DNA from: Aquibium oceanicum
GTDB taxonomy: Bacteria; Pseudomonadota; Alphaproteobacteria; Rhizobiales; Rhizobiaceae
DNA length: 64,000 nt
Direction of reading: 5' to 3'
Assembly (NCBI RefSeq): GCF_001889605.1
Contig: NZ_CP018171.1
Coordinates: 2,440,501 to 2,504,500, forward strand
Shown: positions 45,721 to 54,380 of the stretch, one piece after another
Position numbering within the stretch: the stretch's first letter is position 1
How the letters are laid out: each line of letters starts with the position of its first letter
Program-made: the position numbers and the translations under genes
Notes under the pieces: generated by a model
What the model was told of the DNA's origin: nothing
Databases searched by the model: none
What the model saw: the letters and a program-made list of their open reading frames with translations, nothing else

Positions 45721-46212
45721 ATGGACCGCCTCGACAAGAAGATCCTGCGCCTCCTGCAGGAGGATTCCACGCTTGCCGTCGCCGACGTCGCCAAGAAGGT
45801 GGGGCTGTCGACGACGCCATGCTGGCGGCGCATCCAGAAGCTGGAGGAGGAGGGCGTCATCCAGCGCCGCGTGGCGATCCTCAATCCGCAGAAGATCAAC
45901 ACCCGCGTCAACGTTTTCGTGTCGATCCGCACCAACGCACACAGCCACGAATGGCTGAAGCGCTTTTCCGAGGTGATCCAGGAATTCCCGGAGGTCGTGG
46001 AGTTCTACCGGATGAGCGGCGACGTGGACTATCTGCTGCGGGTGGTCGTTCCCGACATCGCCGCCTACGACGCCTTCTACAAGAAGCTGATCGCCAAGAT
46101 CGAGATACGCGACGTCTCGTCGGCTTTCGCCATGGAGCAGATCAAGTATACCACCGAGATGCCACTAGACTACATGGTGCTGGACAAGGAGACGGGTTCC
46201 AGCGCCGCGTGA
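45721..46212 (+). CDS. Lrp/AsnC family transcriptional regulator
   Basis: A 163-residue feast/famine regulator. The N-terminal helix-turn-helix is LDKKILRLLQEDSTLAVADV, and VGLSTTPCWRRIQKLEEEGV is the recognition part. The C-terminal RAM (effector) domain carries VNVFVSIRTNAH, FPEVVEFYRMSGDVDYLLRV and the final EMPLDYMV. Such proteins sense amino acids and form octamers around DNA. An AT-rich palindrome lies about 60 bp upstream, supporting autoregulation. Which amino acid it senses is unknown. A DUF302 gene follows 22 bp downstream. Confidence 0.93.
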   Translation: MDRLDKKILRLLQEDSTLAVADVAKKVGLSTTPCWRRIQKLEEEGVIQRRVAILNPQKINTRVNVFVSIRTNAHSHEWLKRFSEVIQEFPEVVEFYRMSGDVDYLLRVVVPDIAAYDAFYKKLIAKIEIRDVSSAFAMEQIKYTTEMPLDYMVLDKETGSSAA

Positions 46213-46234
46213 TGCGCGGGAGAGGGAGGACGAC

Positions 46235-46693
46235 ATGAAGAAGCTTCTGGCGGCTCTGGCCGTGATGCTGCCGTTTCTCGGCAGCCAGGCTATCGCAGCG
46301 GGCGACGACGTAATGACGGTCGAGACCGGGAACGTCTACGAGGACGTGGTGGCGGCGCTCGAAAACGCAATCATCAATCGCGGCTACCTCATCGACCACC
46401 ATGGTCACGTCGGAGAGATGCTGCAGCGGACCGCCACCGACGTCGGAGCGACGAAGGAACTCTATTCGAACGCCGAGTTCTTCGCCTTCTGCTCGGCGGT
46501 TCTGTCGCGCAAGGTGATGGAGGCCGAAATCGGCGACATCGCCTATTGCCCATACGTCGTGTTTGTCTACGAACCGGCGGCCACGCCGGGCACGGTGACT
46601 GTGGGGTTCAGGAAACTGCCCGAGGGCGGCCCGCGCGATGACGTGAACGATCTCCTGACCGGCATCGTCAAGGAGGCCGCGGAAGGCTTCTAG
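46235..46693 (+). CDS. DUF302 family exported protein
   Basis: A 152-residue protein with a signal peptide (MKKLLAALAVMLPFLGSQAIA) and a mature domain of the DUF302 alpha/beta fold: GNVYEDVVAALENAIINRGY, LIDHHGHVGEML, and late FVYEPAATPGTVTVGFRKLP. Two Cys (F-C-S and Y-C-P) may form a disulfide. Function unknown; some relatives bind haem-like or redox ligands. The final codons overlap the stop of the convergent methyltransferase by 4 bp. Confidence 0.84.
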   Translation: MKKLLAALAVMLPFLGSQAIAAGDDVMTVETGNVYEDVVAALENAIINRGYLIDHHGHVGEMLQRTATDVGATKELYSNAEFFAFCSAVLSRKVMEAEIGDIAYCPYVVFVYEPAATPGTVTVGFRKLPEGGPRDDVNDLLTGIVKEAAEGF

Positions 46694-47322
46694 GCGGCGG
46701 CGCCCGTCTGCGCACAGCTTTGCTTCTTGAACGCCAGCCAGGTCCAGCGAACGCCCATGGCGCGGTTCCCGGGCTGGATGGAATCGATTTCCGCGCGCCG
46801 CCGCAGCGAGAAACCCGACTGCATGGCCGCCCCGATCGTCTCGTCCGTCGAAACCGGATAGACCGGCCGGCCGGGTGCGCCCGGGCCGTGGCGCAGCGAC
46901 ATGACAAGTAGACATCCATCCGCTGCGAGCTGCGCCATGCGGATCATCGCGATTTCCCGCTCCTCGTCGTCGATATGCTGCCAAACGCCGCACAGCGTCA
47001 TCAGGTCGAAGGGACCGTGGGCCGCGAGCTTCGACAGGTGCGGCAGCGCGTCCTCGATCCACAGGATGCCGTCGTCCCGGTGGAGCGCCATTCCGGCTTC
47101 GCGCAGCTGTCGTACGGGCTCGACGGCGACGGCATCATGTCCACGGCGGGCAGACCATGCGGCGTCCCGCCCGGTGCCGGCTCCGATGTCGGCCACGCGC
47201 GCCTTGCGGGTGGGAAAGAGGTCGAGCACCGAGGCGTAGAGGTCCGCCGGATCGAAGGCTTCGTATCTGTCGATGAGGTCGGGGGTCGCCGCGGCGGCAT
47301 AGCCTTCGAGGATGTCGTTCAT
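46690..47322 (-). CDS. Class I SAM-dependent methyltransferase
   Basis: A 210-residue Rossmann methyltransferase with motif I RVADIGAGTGRDAAWSARRG, motif II AVAVEP, and motif IV/V region FDLMTLCGVWQHIDDEERE. A C-terminal extension includes GPGAPGRPVYPVSTDETI. Substrate unknown. ATG at 47322 follows a weak site; a longer open frame exists but does not carry methyltransferase sequence. It shares a 4-bp tail overlap with DUF302 and starts 35 bp downstream of the alkD-like gene, which lies upstream on the same strand. Confidence 0.86.
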   Translation of the reverse strand: MNDILEGYAAAATPDLIDRYEAFDPADLYASVLDLFPTRKARVADIGAGTGRDAAWSARRGHDAVAVEPVRQLREAGMALHRDDGILWIEDALPHLSKLAAHGPFDLMTLCGVWQHIDDEEREIAMIRMAQLAADGCLLVMSLRHGPGAPGRPVYPVSTDETIGAAMQSGFSLRRRAEIDSIQPGNRAMGVRWTWLAFKKQSCAQTGAAA

Positions 47323-47357
47323 CGTGTCTCGCGGGCTCCGGTGGAGATACGGCCAGA

Positions 47358-48056
47358 TCAGCGCTTGCGCGCCAAGCGCTCGAGCGTCTTTTCGGCCGAA
47401 AGCTCCTTCATGGCATCCTTGCCGATCCAGCGCGCCGTGCGATCCTGGCTTTCGGACAATGCCCGGGCCAACGCCAGTGCCGGCCCATTGAGTGCCGTGG
47501 AGCGCTTTCCGATCTGGCGGAGCGCCCAGTTGACCGCCTTCTTGACGAAGTTCCGTGGGTCGGTGGAATGCGCCTCGATCAGCGGCAGCCAGCCGATGAA
47601 GGTGGCGTCCGGCTCCTTCTTCGCGTGAACGGCGGCCCATGCCATCATGGCGAAAGCGGTGCGGCGGACGAATTCGCGGTCGTCTGAGGCGAATTCCGGG
47701 ATCAGTGGATGCAGGCCGGTATCCGAAAAGAGATCGGCAGCCGTGTCGACGATCTCCCAGGAATTGAAGTCGCCGGCCCAACGGCGCGCCTGATCGGCGT
47801 CTACCTTCGTTTTCTCTTCGGTGAAGCAGGCGAGGAGCCGTGCCTCGCGCCAGCCGCTGTCCCACAACTTCAGCGCCCGCGCGTGGTCGCGGCCGATGCG
47901 GCGGGCGAGCGGACGAAGCTCGGAATTGCCGACGCCGAAGGCCTTGTCGGTGACGATCCCGTAGCGCGCCATGCCCGCGCGGTTCTCCTCCGAACCTGTC
48001 GCGCGCAGATGATCGATCACCTGACCCGCGGTCCAGTCGGGCGAGGGGGCCGGCAT
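47358..48056 (-). CDS. AlkD-like DNA alkylation repair protein
   Basis: A 232-residue HEAT-like repeat protein of the DNA glycosylase AlkD/AlkC superfamily. The features are YGIVTDKAFGVGNSELRPLA near the N-terminus, LWDSGWREARLLACF, the W-E-I-V-D repeat WAGDFNSWEIVDTAADLF, and VKKAVNWALRQIGKRS near the C-terminus. The family excises bulky or alkylated purines without base flipping. Catalytic Trp/Asp/Arg positions appear present (W-E-I-V-D) but cannot be aligned rigorously here. It sits between the hydroxyacid dehydrogenase (10 nt upstream) and the methyltransferase. Confidence 0.88.
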   Translation of the reverse strand: MPAPSPDWTAGQVIDHLRATGSEENRAGMARYGIVTDKAFGVGNSELRPLARRIGRDHARALKLWDSGWREARLLACFTEEKTKVDADQARRWAGDFNSWEIVDTAADLFSDTGLHPLIPEFASDDREFVRRTAFAMMAWAAVHAKKEPDATFIGWLPLIEAHSTDPRNFVKKAVNWALRQIGKRSTALNGPALALARALSESQDRTARWIGKDAMKELSAEKTLERLARKR

Positions 48057-48066
48057 TGACGGCAGG

Positions 48067-48936
48067 CTACTTCTGGAGGCGGGCCAGCAGCGAGGAGGTG
48101 TCCCAGCGCTTGCCGCCCATGGCCTGCACGTCCTTGTAGAACTGGTCGACCAGCGACGTCACGGGCAGCCGGGCGCCGTTGCGGTTGGCCTCGGCGAGGC
48201 AGATGCCAAGGTCCTTGCGCATCCAGTCGACGGCGAAGCCGAAATCGTACTTGCCGGCCATCATGGTCTTGTAGCGGTTCTCCATCTGCCACGAGCCGGC
48301 AGCACCCTTGGAAATGACCTCGATGACCTTTTCCATGTCGAGGCCGGCCGCGGTTCCGAAGTGGATGCCTTCCGCCAGCCCCTCGACGAGGCCGGCGATG
48401 CAAATCTGGTTGACCATCTTGGTGAGCTGGCCGCTGCCGGCCGGCCCCATCAGGCCTACCATGCGGGCATAGGCTTCGATGACGGGCTTGGCCTTGTCGA
48501 AGGTCGCTTGGTCGCCGCCGCACATGACGGTAAGCACGCCATTCTCGGCCCCCGCCTGGCCGCCGGAGACCGGTGCGTCGATGAAGCCGAAGCCGCCGGA
48601 CTGCGCAGCGGCGTCGAGTTCGCGCGCCACTTCTGCCGACGCCGTGGTGTTGTCGATGAAGATCGCGCCGGGCTTCATCGCACCGAAGGCGCCACCGTCG
48701 GCCAGCGTTACCGAGCGCAGGTCGTCGTCGTTGCCGACGCAGCAAAAGACGAAGTCCTTGTCCTTCGCGGCTTCCGCCGGCGTGGAGGCGGAGGCGCCGC
48801 CATGCTCGGCGACCCATTTCTGCGCCTTGGCCTCGGTGCGGTTGTAGACGGTGACGTCGTGGCCGCCCTTGTTCTTCAGGTGCCCGGCCATCGGGTAGCC
48901 CATCACACCCAGGCCCAGAAATGCCACCTTCGCCAT
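48067..48936 (-). CDS. NAD(P)-dependent 3-hydroxyacid dehydrogenase (HIBADH/tartronate semialdehyde reductase family)
   Basis: A 289-residue beta-hydroxyacid dehydrogenase. The NAD(P) fold is VAFLGLGVMGYPMAGHL at 4-20, the substrate motif is DAPVSGGQAGAENGVL, and the catalytic Lys173 is in GSGQLTKMVNQ. The C-terminal helical domain contains KDLGICLAEANRNGARLPVT. It could oxidise 3-hydroxyisobutyrate or reduce 2-hydroxy-3-oxopropionate; sequence alone does not decide. It lies 121 bp after the permease gene, and upstream of alkD and the methyltransferase. Confidence 0.88.
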   Translation of the reverse strand: MAKVAFLGLGVMGYPMAGHLKNKGGHDVTVYNRTEAKAQKWVAEHGGASASTPAEAAKDKDFVFCCVGNDDDLRSVTLADGGAFGAMKPGAIFIDNTTASAEVARELDAAAQSGGFGFIDAPVSGGQAGAENGVLTVMCGGDQATFDKAKPVIEAYARMVGLMGPAGSGQLTKMVNQICIAGLVEGLAEGIHFGTAAGLDMEKVIEVISKGAAGSWQMENRYKTMMAGKYDFGFAVDWMRKDLGICLAEANRNGARLPVTSLVDQFYKDVQAMGGKRWDTSSLLARLQK

Positions 48937-49057
48937 CGTCGCGCCTCCCGTCTCATCCGAATGATGGAAGAAGGTCTATGCGAAGGGGCGGGAAGGTCAA
49001 GGGAGGATTGGTCTCCCAAGTTCGACGGAAAGTGTTGAGCGCTTGCCGAAACGCCGT

Positions 49058-49888
49058 TCACCGCTTCAGGTGTATCGTGATGCGGCGCTCGATCCAGTCG
49101 ATGGCGTTGCGCAGCGTCTCCACGATGGCGAGATAGATAATTGCGGCCCAGAGGTAGGTCTGGAAGTCGAATGTGCGCGAATAGGCCCGCCGCGTCTCGC
49201 CCATGAGGTCGTAGACGGTGATGATGGCGACGATGGCCGAACCCTTGATCATCAGGATGATCTCGTTGCCGTAGGGGCGCAGCGCGACGATGAGCGCCTG
49301 CGGCAGGATGACCTTCTGGATCGTGCGGTACTTCGACAGGCCGAGTGCCGCGGCGGCTTCCCATTGCCCTTGCGAGATGCTGCCGACCGCGCCGCGCAGG
49401 ATTTCCGCCTGATAGGCGGCGGTGTTCAGGGTGAAGGCGAAGACGGCACAGTACCAGGCCTCGCGGAAGAAGGTCCAAAGCCCTACCGCCTCAAGTTCCG
49501 GCCGGAACGAGCCGAGGCCGTAATAGACGAGAAATGTCTGTGCGAGCAGAGGCGTTCCGCGGAAGAAGTAGACGTAGCCGTAGGCGAGCGAGGCCACGAC
49601 GGGGTTCCTGGAATCGCGGCAGTAGGCGATCGGGATCGACAGCAGGGCGCCGAGCACGACCGATGTGCCGACCAGTTGCAGCGTCACCAGGAGACCCGAC
49701 ACGTAGTAGGGCGCGTACTTCTCGTAGAGATCCGGATTCCATGCGGAGACGAGATAGGCGACGAGGCCGACGCCGCACAGCACCCAGAAGCCCATCAATG
49801 CCGTGCCGAGGATGCGCTGGCGTGTCCAGACCCGGGCGGGCGGGGGCGGCTTGACGACGTCGACGGTGGCGGCGCTGGCGTCCGTCAT
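49058..49888 (-). CDS. Amino acid ABC transporter permease (HisM/ArtM type)
   Basis: A 276-residue permease of the polar amino acid family. An N-terminal cytosolic extension precedes about five to six membrane segments; the EAA loop region is GQWEAAAALGLSKYRTIQKV with ILPQALIVALRPYGNE. FFRGTPLLAQTFLVYYGLG is the family signature. It overlaps the companion permease gene by 4 nt (ATGA). No ATP-binding subunit follows, which is unusual for this arrangement. Confidence 0.92.
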   Translation of the reverse strand: MTDASAATVDVVKPPPPARVWTRQRILGTALMGFWVLCGVGLVAYLVSAWNPDLYEKYAPYYVSGLLVTLQLVGTSVVLGALLSIPIAYCRDSRNPVVASLAYGYVYFFRGTPLLAQTFLVYYGLGSFRPELEAVGLWTFFREAWYCAVFAFTLNTAAYQAEILRGAVGSISQGQWEAAAALGLSKYRTIQKVILPQALIVALRPYGNEIILMIKGSAIVAIITVYDLMGETRRAYSRTFDFQTYLWAAIIYLAIVETLRNAIDWIERRITIHLKR

Positions 49889-50598
49889 CGCTGCACGCCT
49901 CCCTTACCGACGCTGCGTTCGATGGCATGGATGCCGAAGGAGGAGATGATGGCGAGTGCCAGATAGATCAGGCAGGCGAAGCCGAAGAAGAGGAACGCCT
50001 CCTTGGTGACGCGCGCCGCGACGCCGCTCTGGCGCAGGATGTCGGAAAGGCCAATGGCCGAGACGAGTGCCGTGTCCTTCAGCAGAATCAGCCACAAGTT
50101 GGAGAGGCCGGGCAACGCGATGCGGATGAGCTGCGGAAGGACGACGAGCCGCATCGTCTGCCAATTGGACAGGCCGATGGAGTAACCTCCCTCGTACTGG
50201 CCCTGCGGGATGGCGCGGAAGGCCGAAAGGAAGACCTCGCTGGCATAGGAGGAGAAGACGACGCCGAGCGCGATCATGCCGGCGACGAAGCTGTTGATCT
50301 CCACGAAGGCGGTCGGGCTGAACAGGCGCACGACCTGCTGCACCGCGATCTGGGCGCCGTAGAAGACGACGAACAAGGTCAGGAGTTCAGGCAGGCCCCG
50401 GAAAATGGTGGTGTAGATGTTTCCGGCCAACCGCAGTGAACGCTCGTCGGACTGCTTTGCGAGGGCTACGAGGAAGCCGAATACGAGGCCGACGGGGAGA
50501 GTTGCGAGCGCCAGCGAGACGGTGACGAACACGCCGAAGGCGATGTCGTCCAGCCAACCTTCCGGCCCCCAGCTGAGCAGCGTCCAAACGCTCTGCAT
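49885..50598 (-). CDS. Amino acid ABC transporter permease (HisQ/ArtQ type)
   Basis: A 237-residue permease. IFRGLPELLTLFVVFYGAQI is the family signature and GQYEGGYSIGLSNWQTMRLV followed by VLPQLIRIALPGLSN is the EAA coupling loop. It begins 80 bp after the binding protein gene and overlaps the second permease. Together they form the heterodimeric membrane part of a polar amino acid importer (histidine/arginine/lysine-type by overall resemblance). Confidence 0.92.
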   Translation of the reverse strand: MQSVWTLLSWGPEGWLDDIAFGVFVTVSLALATLPVGLVFGFLVALAKQSDERSLRLAGNIYTTIFRGLPELLTLFVVFYGAQIAVQQVVRLFSPTAFVEINSFVAGMIALGVVFSSYASEVFLSAFRAIPQGQYEGGYSIGLSNWQTMRLVVLPQLIRIALPGLSNLWLILLKDTALVSAIGLSDILRQSGVAARVTKEAFLFFGFACLIYLALAIISSFGIHAIERSVGKGGVQR

Positions 50599-50678
50599 CC
50601 GCCCGTCCCTGTCCCCCTTGCCCGGCGCAGGAAGAGATGCGGCGGCGGCCGCAGCCGCCGCCGATCAATCGACGGTGC

Positions 50679-51470
50679 TCAGGAATCGCCGCCGTAGACG
50701 TCGAAGTCGAAGTACTTGTCGTTGATTTCCTTATACTTTCCGCTGGCACGGATGGCGTCGATCGCGGCGTTGAACTTTTCGACCAGTTCGGTCTCGCCCT
50801 TGCGGACCGCGATGCCAGCTCCCGGACCGTGGATTTCGGCGACGGGCGTCACGGTGCCGACCAGCTTGCAGCACTCGCCCTCGGGGCTGCCCAGCCACTC
50901 CTGGAGCACCGAGACGTCGTCGTTGACGGCGTCGAGGCGGCCGTTGGCGAGATCGAGCTGGTATTCCTGCGCCGTCGGATAGGCGCGGATCTCGCTGTCG
51001 GTGTAGGTCTGTTCGGAGTAGTTGAAGTGCGTGGTCGAGCCCTGCACGCCGACCGTCTTTCCGGTCAGGTCTTCTTTCGTCACGCCGGCAATGTCGGTGT
51101 CCTTCGGCGCGGCGATGGCCGGCGGGGTGTTGTAGTACTTGTTGGTGAAGTCGACCTTTTCCATGCGCTCGGGCGTGATCGACATCGAGGCGATAATGGC
51201 GTCGAACTTGCCGGCCTGGAGCGCCGGGATGATGCCGTCCCAGTCCTGCGTGACGAACTCGCACTCGGCGTTCATTTCCTCGCATAGCGCCTTGGCGATA
51301 TCGATGTCGAAGCCTTCGAGCTTGCCGTCGGAGGTCAGGTTGTTGAAGGGCGGGTAGGCGCCTTCGGTACCGATCTTGAGCTGCATCTTGTCCTGTGCGC
51401 TGGCCGTGCCGACGGACAGGACCAGAGCCGCCGCCGAGACGGCGAACGCCAGACGCTTCGTGATACGCAT
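50679..51470 (-). CDS. Amino acid ABC transporter substrate-binding protein
   Basis: A 263-residue periplasmic binding protein of the HisJ/LAO type. The signal peptide is MRITKRLAFAVSAAALVLSV ending in T-A-S-A-Q. The mature lobe has KIGTEGAYPPFNNLTSDGKL with the conserved aromatic-rich ligand loop, GFDIDIAKALCEEM, then AIIASMSITPERMEKVDF (the S-M-S-I-T-x-E-R signature), and GKTVGVQGSTTHFNY. ATG 51470 is preferred over 51482 because GAGGAA lies at proper spacing. First gene of the importer operon; ligand is probably a basic or polar amino acid. Confidence 0.92.
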   Translation of the reverse strand: MRITKRLAFAVSAAALVLSVGTASAQDKMQLKIGTEGAYPPFNNLTSDGKLEGFDIDIAKALCEEMNAECEFVTQDWDGIIPALQAGKFDAIIASMSITPERMEKVDFTNKYYNTPPAIAAPKDTDIAGVTKEDLTGKTVGVQGSTTHFNYSEQTYTDSEIRAYPTAQEYQLDLANGRLDAVNDDVSVLQEWLGSPEGECCKLVGTVTPVAEIHGPGAGIAVRKGETELVEKFNAAIDAIRASGKYKEINDKYFDFDVYGGDS

Positions 51471-51633
51471 GGATTTCCTCATTGTTCTTTTTCCCACTCT
51501 CGCGGCTGCCTTGCCCGGCGCCGCGTCTTATTGTGGCCGCGGCACTTCGCCGGACCTTGGCGCGATACTCCCACTGTTTTTTGCTCAAATGCAACCGCAA
51601 AGAGGAAAAGCGCACGCCCGATGCCGGGTTACC

Positions 51634-52140
51634 TCACGAGAGGTCCAGCACCTTCGCGATGAAGTCGGCGATCGACGGTATGTCGTCGAGGGAAAAGACT
51701 GGCAGGTGCTCGCCGGGAAGCGGATGGTCCGCGGCGATGGCCAAGACGTTGGGGCTCGCCGGCGACAGCGGGCGCCGTTCCTTGGCGTCCAGGCGGCGGG
51801 TCTCGATCTTGGGATGCTGGTCGCGCTTGTAGCCTTCGACGAGGACGAGGTCGCATGGGGAGAGACGCGCCAGGACGTCGTCCAGTGTGGGTTCCGTCTC
51901 GCCGCGCAGTTCGTGCATCAGGGCCCAGCGGCGGTCGGAGACGATCGCGACCTCGCCGGCGCCCGCGGCGCGGTGACGGAAGGAATCCGTGCCGGGCGTG
52001 TCGATGTCGAATTCGTGGTGGGCGTGCTTGACGGTCGAGACCGAAAAGCCGCGCGCCCGGAATTCGGCGACGAGCCGTTCGGTGAGCGTCGTCTTGCCCG
52101 AATTCTTCCAGCCGGTGATACCGAGGACGCGCCGTTCCAT
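51634..52140 (-). CDS. mobB: Molybdopterin-guanine dinucleotide biosynthesis protein B
   Basis: A 168-residue GTPase that assists MobA in attaching GMP to molybdopterin. The P-loop is GWKNSGKTTL at 10-19; STVKHAHHEFDIDTPGTDSF is the characteristic switch-like segment with His residues, and VLVEGYKRD is the Walker-B-like motif. Its ATG directly follows the stop codon of the MFS gene (52141), so it is translated as the end of a run beginning with moaA. mobA is not in the window. Confidence 0.93.
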   Translation of the reverse strand: MERRVLGITGWKNSGKTTLTERLVAEFRARGFSVSTVKHAHHEFDIDTPGTDSFRHRAAGAGEVAIVSDRRWALMHELRGETEPTLDDVLARLSPCDLVLVEGYKRDQHPKIETRRLDAKERRPLSPASPNVLAIAADHPLPGEHLPVFSLDDIPSIADFIAKVLDLS

Positions 52141-53349
52141 CTATCGAGCCAGCGGTCCCGAAACGCGATCGACGTACATGCCGTAGAGTGCCATGCAGCC
52201 GGCCGCGATGGAGGAGAGCAGCATGACCCAGAGCAGCGGAAAAGGGCCGCTTTCCACGCTCAGGAATGCGCCGGAGACGACCGAGAGCGCCGCCCCGGCG
52301 CCAATCTGCATCGCGCCGCCCAGACCCGAGGCCGAACCCGCAAGGCGCGGGCGCACGCTGACGATGCCGGCGACCGCGTTGGGCAGGGTCAGGCCGTTGC
52401 CAAGACCGACGAGCATGGCCGGGGCGAACAGCGAGAGCGGATGATAGTAGCCGAGCCAGAAGAGAATGATGGACACCATGCTGCCGACGGAGGCGAGAAC
52501 ATTGCCCGAAAGCATCATGATATTGATGCCGATGCGGCTGGAATAGCGACCGGTCATGTAGTTGCCCAGCATGTAGCCGAACGAAATCAGTGCGAAATAG
52601 AGGCCATAGCCGGAGGGCGCCAGGCCAAGGATCTCGCTGGAAACGAAAGGTCCACCTCCCAGGAACGCGAAGAATGCGCCGGAGGTGAAACCGGCGGTGA
52701 GCGTATAGGCCCAGAAGCGGCGCGACTTCAGGAGTTGAGGATAGGCGCTGAACTGGTCCGACAGGCTGGACGAGCGAGAATGGTTCGTTTCGTTCAAGTC
52801 GTAGTACACGATCGCCGTGGCTGCGAACCCCAAGGCGAGGGTGAGCACGAAAGTGGACTCCCAGCCGTACATCTCGTCCAGGAAGCCGCCGATGATGGGC
52901 GCGATCATCGGCACAAGTGCCATGCCCATGGTGACATAGCCGATGCGGCTCGCAGCCTCGCCGGTTCCGACCGTATCGCGGATGACGGCGCGTGACAGGA
53001 CCATTCCCGCGGCGGAAAAGCCCTGCAGCACCCGGCACACCAGCAGAAACTCGATGGTCGGCGCAAAGATCGCCGCGGCCGTGCTCGCCAGGAACACGAC
53101 AAAGCACCCGAGCATGACGGGCCTGCGTCCCAGCCGGTCGGATGCCGGGCCGATGAACAGTTGCAGCAAGGCGGTCGATGCCAGAAAGAGGGAAACCATC
53201 AGCTGCACGATCGCATAGTCGGCCGAGAAATGGCGTGCGATCGCGGGCATCGACGGCAGAAACACGTTCATCGCCAGCGCGCCCGTTGCCGTGGCGATGA
53301 CCAGGGTGAGAATGTGCGGGGAGCGGATGGCGGGAGGCGTTGCGTCCAT
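52141..53349 (-). CDS. MFS transporter (Bcr/CflA drug resistance type)
   Basis: A 402-residue major facilitator with about 12 hydrophobic segments. The Bcr/CflA signatures are MNVFLPSMPAIARHF in TM1, GPASDRLGRRPVML (motif A) in the TM2-3 loop, GFSAAGMVLSRAVIRD in TM5 (the antiporter-like motif C region), and the second-half GLASPSGYGLYFAL-like loop. Predicted to export small drugs or metabolites. The ATG overlaps the stop of the preceding EamA gene (TAATG) and its own stop abuts mobB, giving strict co-translation. A role in Moco metabolism is not shown by sequence. Confidence 0.88.
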   Translation of the reverse strand: MDATPPAIRSPHILTLVIATATGALAMNVFLPSMPAIARHFSADYAIVQLMVSLFLASTALLQLFIGPASDRLGRRPVMLGCFVVFLASTAAAIFAPTIEFLLVCRVLQGFSAAGMVLSRAVIRDTVGTGEAASRIGYVTMGMALVPMIAPIIGGFLDEMYGWESTFVLTLALGFAATAIVYYDLNETNHSRSSSLSDQFSAYPQLLKSRRFWAYTLTAGFTSGAFFAFLGGGPFVSSEILGLAPSGYGLYFALISFGYMLGNYMTGRYSSRIGINIMMLSGNVLASVGSMVSIILFWLGYYHPLSLFAPAMLVGLGNGLTLPNAVAGIVSVRPRLAGSASGLGGAMQIGAGAALSVVSGAFLSVESGPFPLLWVMLLSSIAAGCMALYGMYVDRVSGPLAR

Positions 53350-54350
53350 TACAGGCCGTCCGGTGCCATTGCGGGGCTGGTGCTCTCGGCCACCGGTCTC
53401 GTGCGCCCGACGATCTGTTCGCGGTAAAGCGCATAGAGACCCGAACCGATAATGATCGTGGCGCCGATGCTCATCGCCGCATCGGGCACGTCTCCGAATA
53501 CGAGATACCCGAGCAGGATGGCCCAAAGCAGGCCGGTGTAGCGGAACGGCGCAATGTAGGAGATGTCGCCCGTGCGCATCGACAGGATGATGAACTGGTA
53601 GCCGAAGAGCAGGAGCACGGCGGCGCCGAAGAGAAGACCGGCATCCGCCAGTTCCACCGGCGACCAGCCGCCATAGGGCACCACGAGCGCGGCTCCCGTG
53701 ACCGAGACGGCGCAGGCCGTCACGGTCGAGACGAACAGCGACGGCACTTCGGCATCGATGCGTTTGGTGGCGAGGTCGCGCACCACGCAGGCAAGGACAC
53801 AGCCCAGCGCGAACAGCGAATAGACGCTGAACCCTTCCAGTCCCGGTCGCACGATCACGAGAACCCCGGCAAATCCGGCGCCGATCGCCAGCCATCGCCT
53901 CCAGCCCACCGGCTCCGAAAACAACAGCGCCGCGCCCATGGTCACGCCGAGCGGCAGCGCCTGGAGGATCGCGGACACGTTGGCGATTGGAAGATGCGAG
54001 AGCGCGGTGAGGAAGCAAAGCGTCGCGACGACCTCGCCGACGGCGCGGAGGACAATCCAGCGGTCGAGTATGTGGCGCGGGATCCGGAATGCGCCCCTGT
54101 GCCACGCGAGAACACCGATCAGGACGGTCGCGAACACTCCACGGATGAGCATGATCTGCGCCATGTTCATGGAATCGCTGACGACCTTGGAGAGGACGTC
54201 GTTCATGGTGAACCCCGCCATGGAGACCGCCATGAAGAGCGCGCCGCGCAGATTGGGAGAGAGGGCCAAGATGCTTCTGATCCGTTTGCCACGGCATGTA
54301 GCACCGGTCCGCGATTTCGCAACCGTGAATGAGTGGGCCAGATCGTCCAC
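53349..54350 (-). CDS. EamA/DMT family transporter
   Basis: A 333-residue ten-helix drug/metabolite transporter: two EamA repeats, the first with LRGALFMAVSMAGFTMNDV and the conserved ALSHLPIANVSAILQALP, the second with LLFGYQFIILSMRTGDISYI and APFRYTGLLWAILLGYLVFG. The start is uncertain: GTG at 54350 has no ribosome site, and a shorter TTG at 54269 near S-P-N-L-R-G-A is possible. It is followed by the MFS gene through a TAATG overlap and lies 30 bp after the 157-residue secreted protein gene. Substrate unknown. Confidence 0.86.
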   Translation of the reverse strand: MDDLAHSFTVAKSRTGATCRGKRIRSILALSPNLRGALFMAVSMAGFTMNDVLSKVVSDSMNMAQIMLIRGVFATVLIGVLAWHRGAFRIPRHILDRWIVLRAVGEVVATLCFLTALSHLPIANVSAILQALPLGVTMGAALLFSEPVGWRRWLAIGAGFAGVLVIVRPGLEGFSVYSLFALGCVLACVVRDLATKRIDAEVPSLFVSTVTACAVSVTGAALVVPYGGWSPVELADAGLLFGAAVLLLFGYQFIILSMRTGDISYIAPFRYTGLLWAILLGYLVFGDVPDAAMSIGATIIIGSGLYALYREQIVGRTRPVAESTSPAMAPDGL

Positions 54351-54380
54351 CCGAACCGGACCGCAAGGACCTACGGAGCC

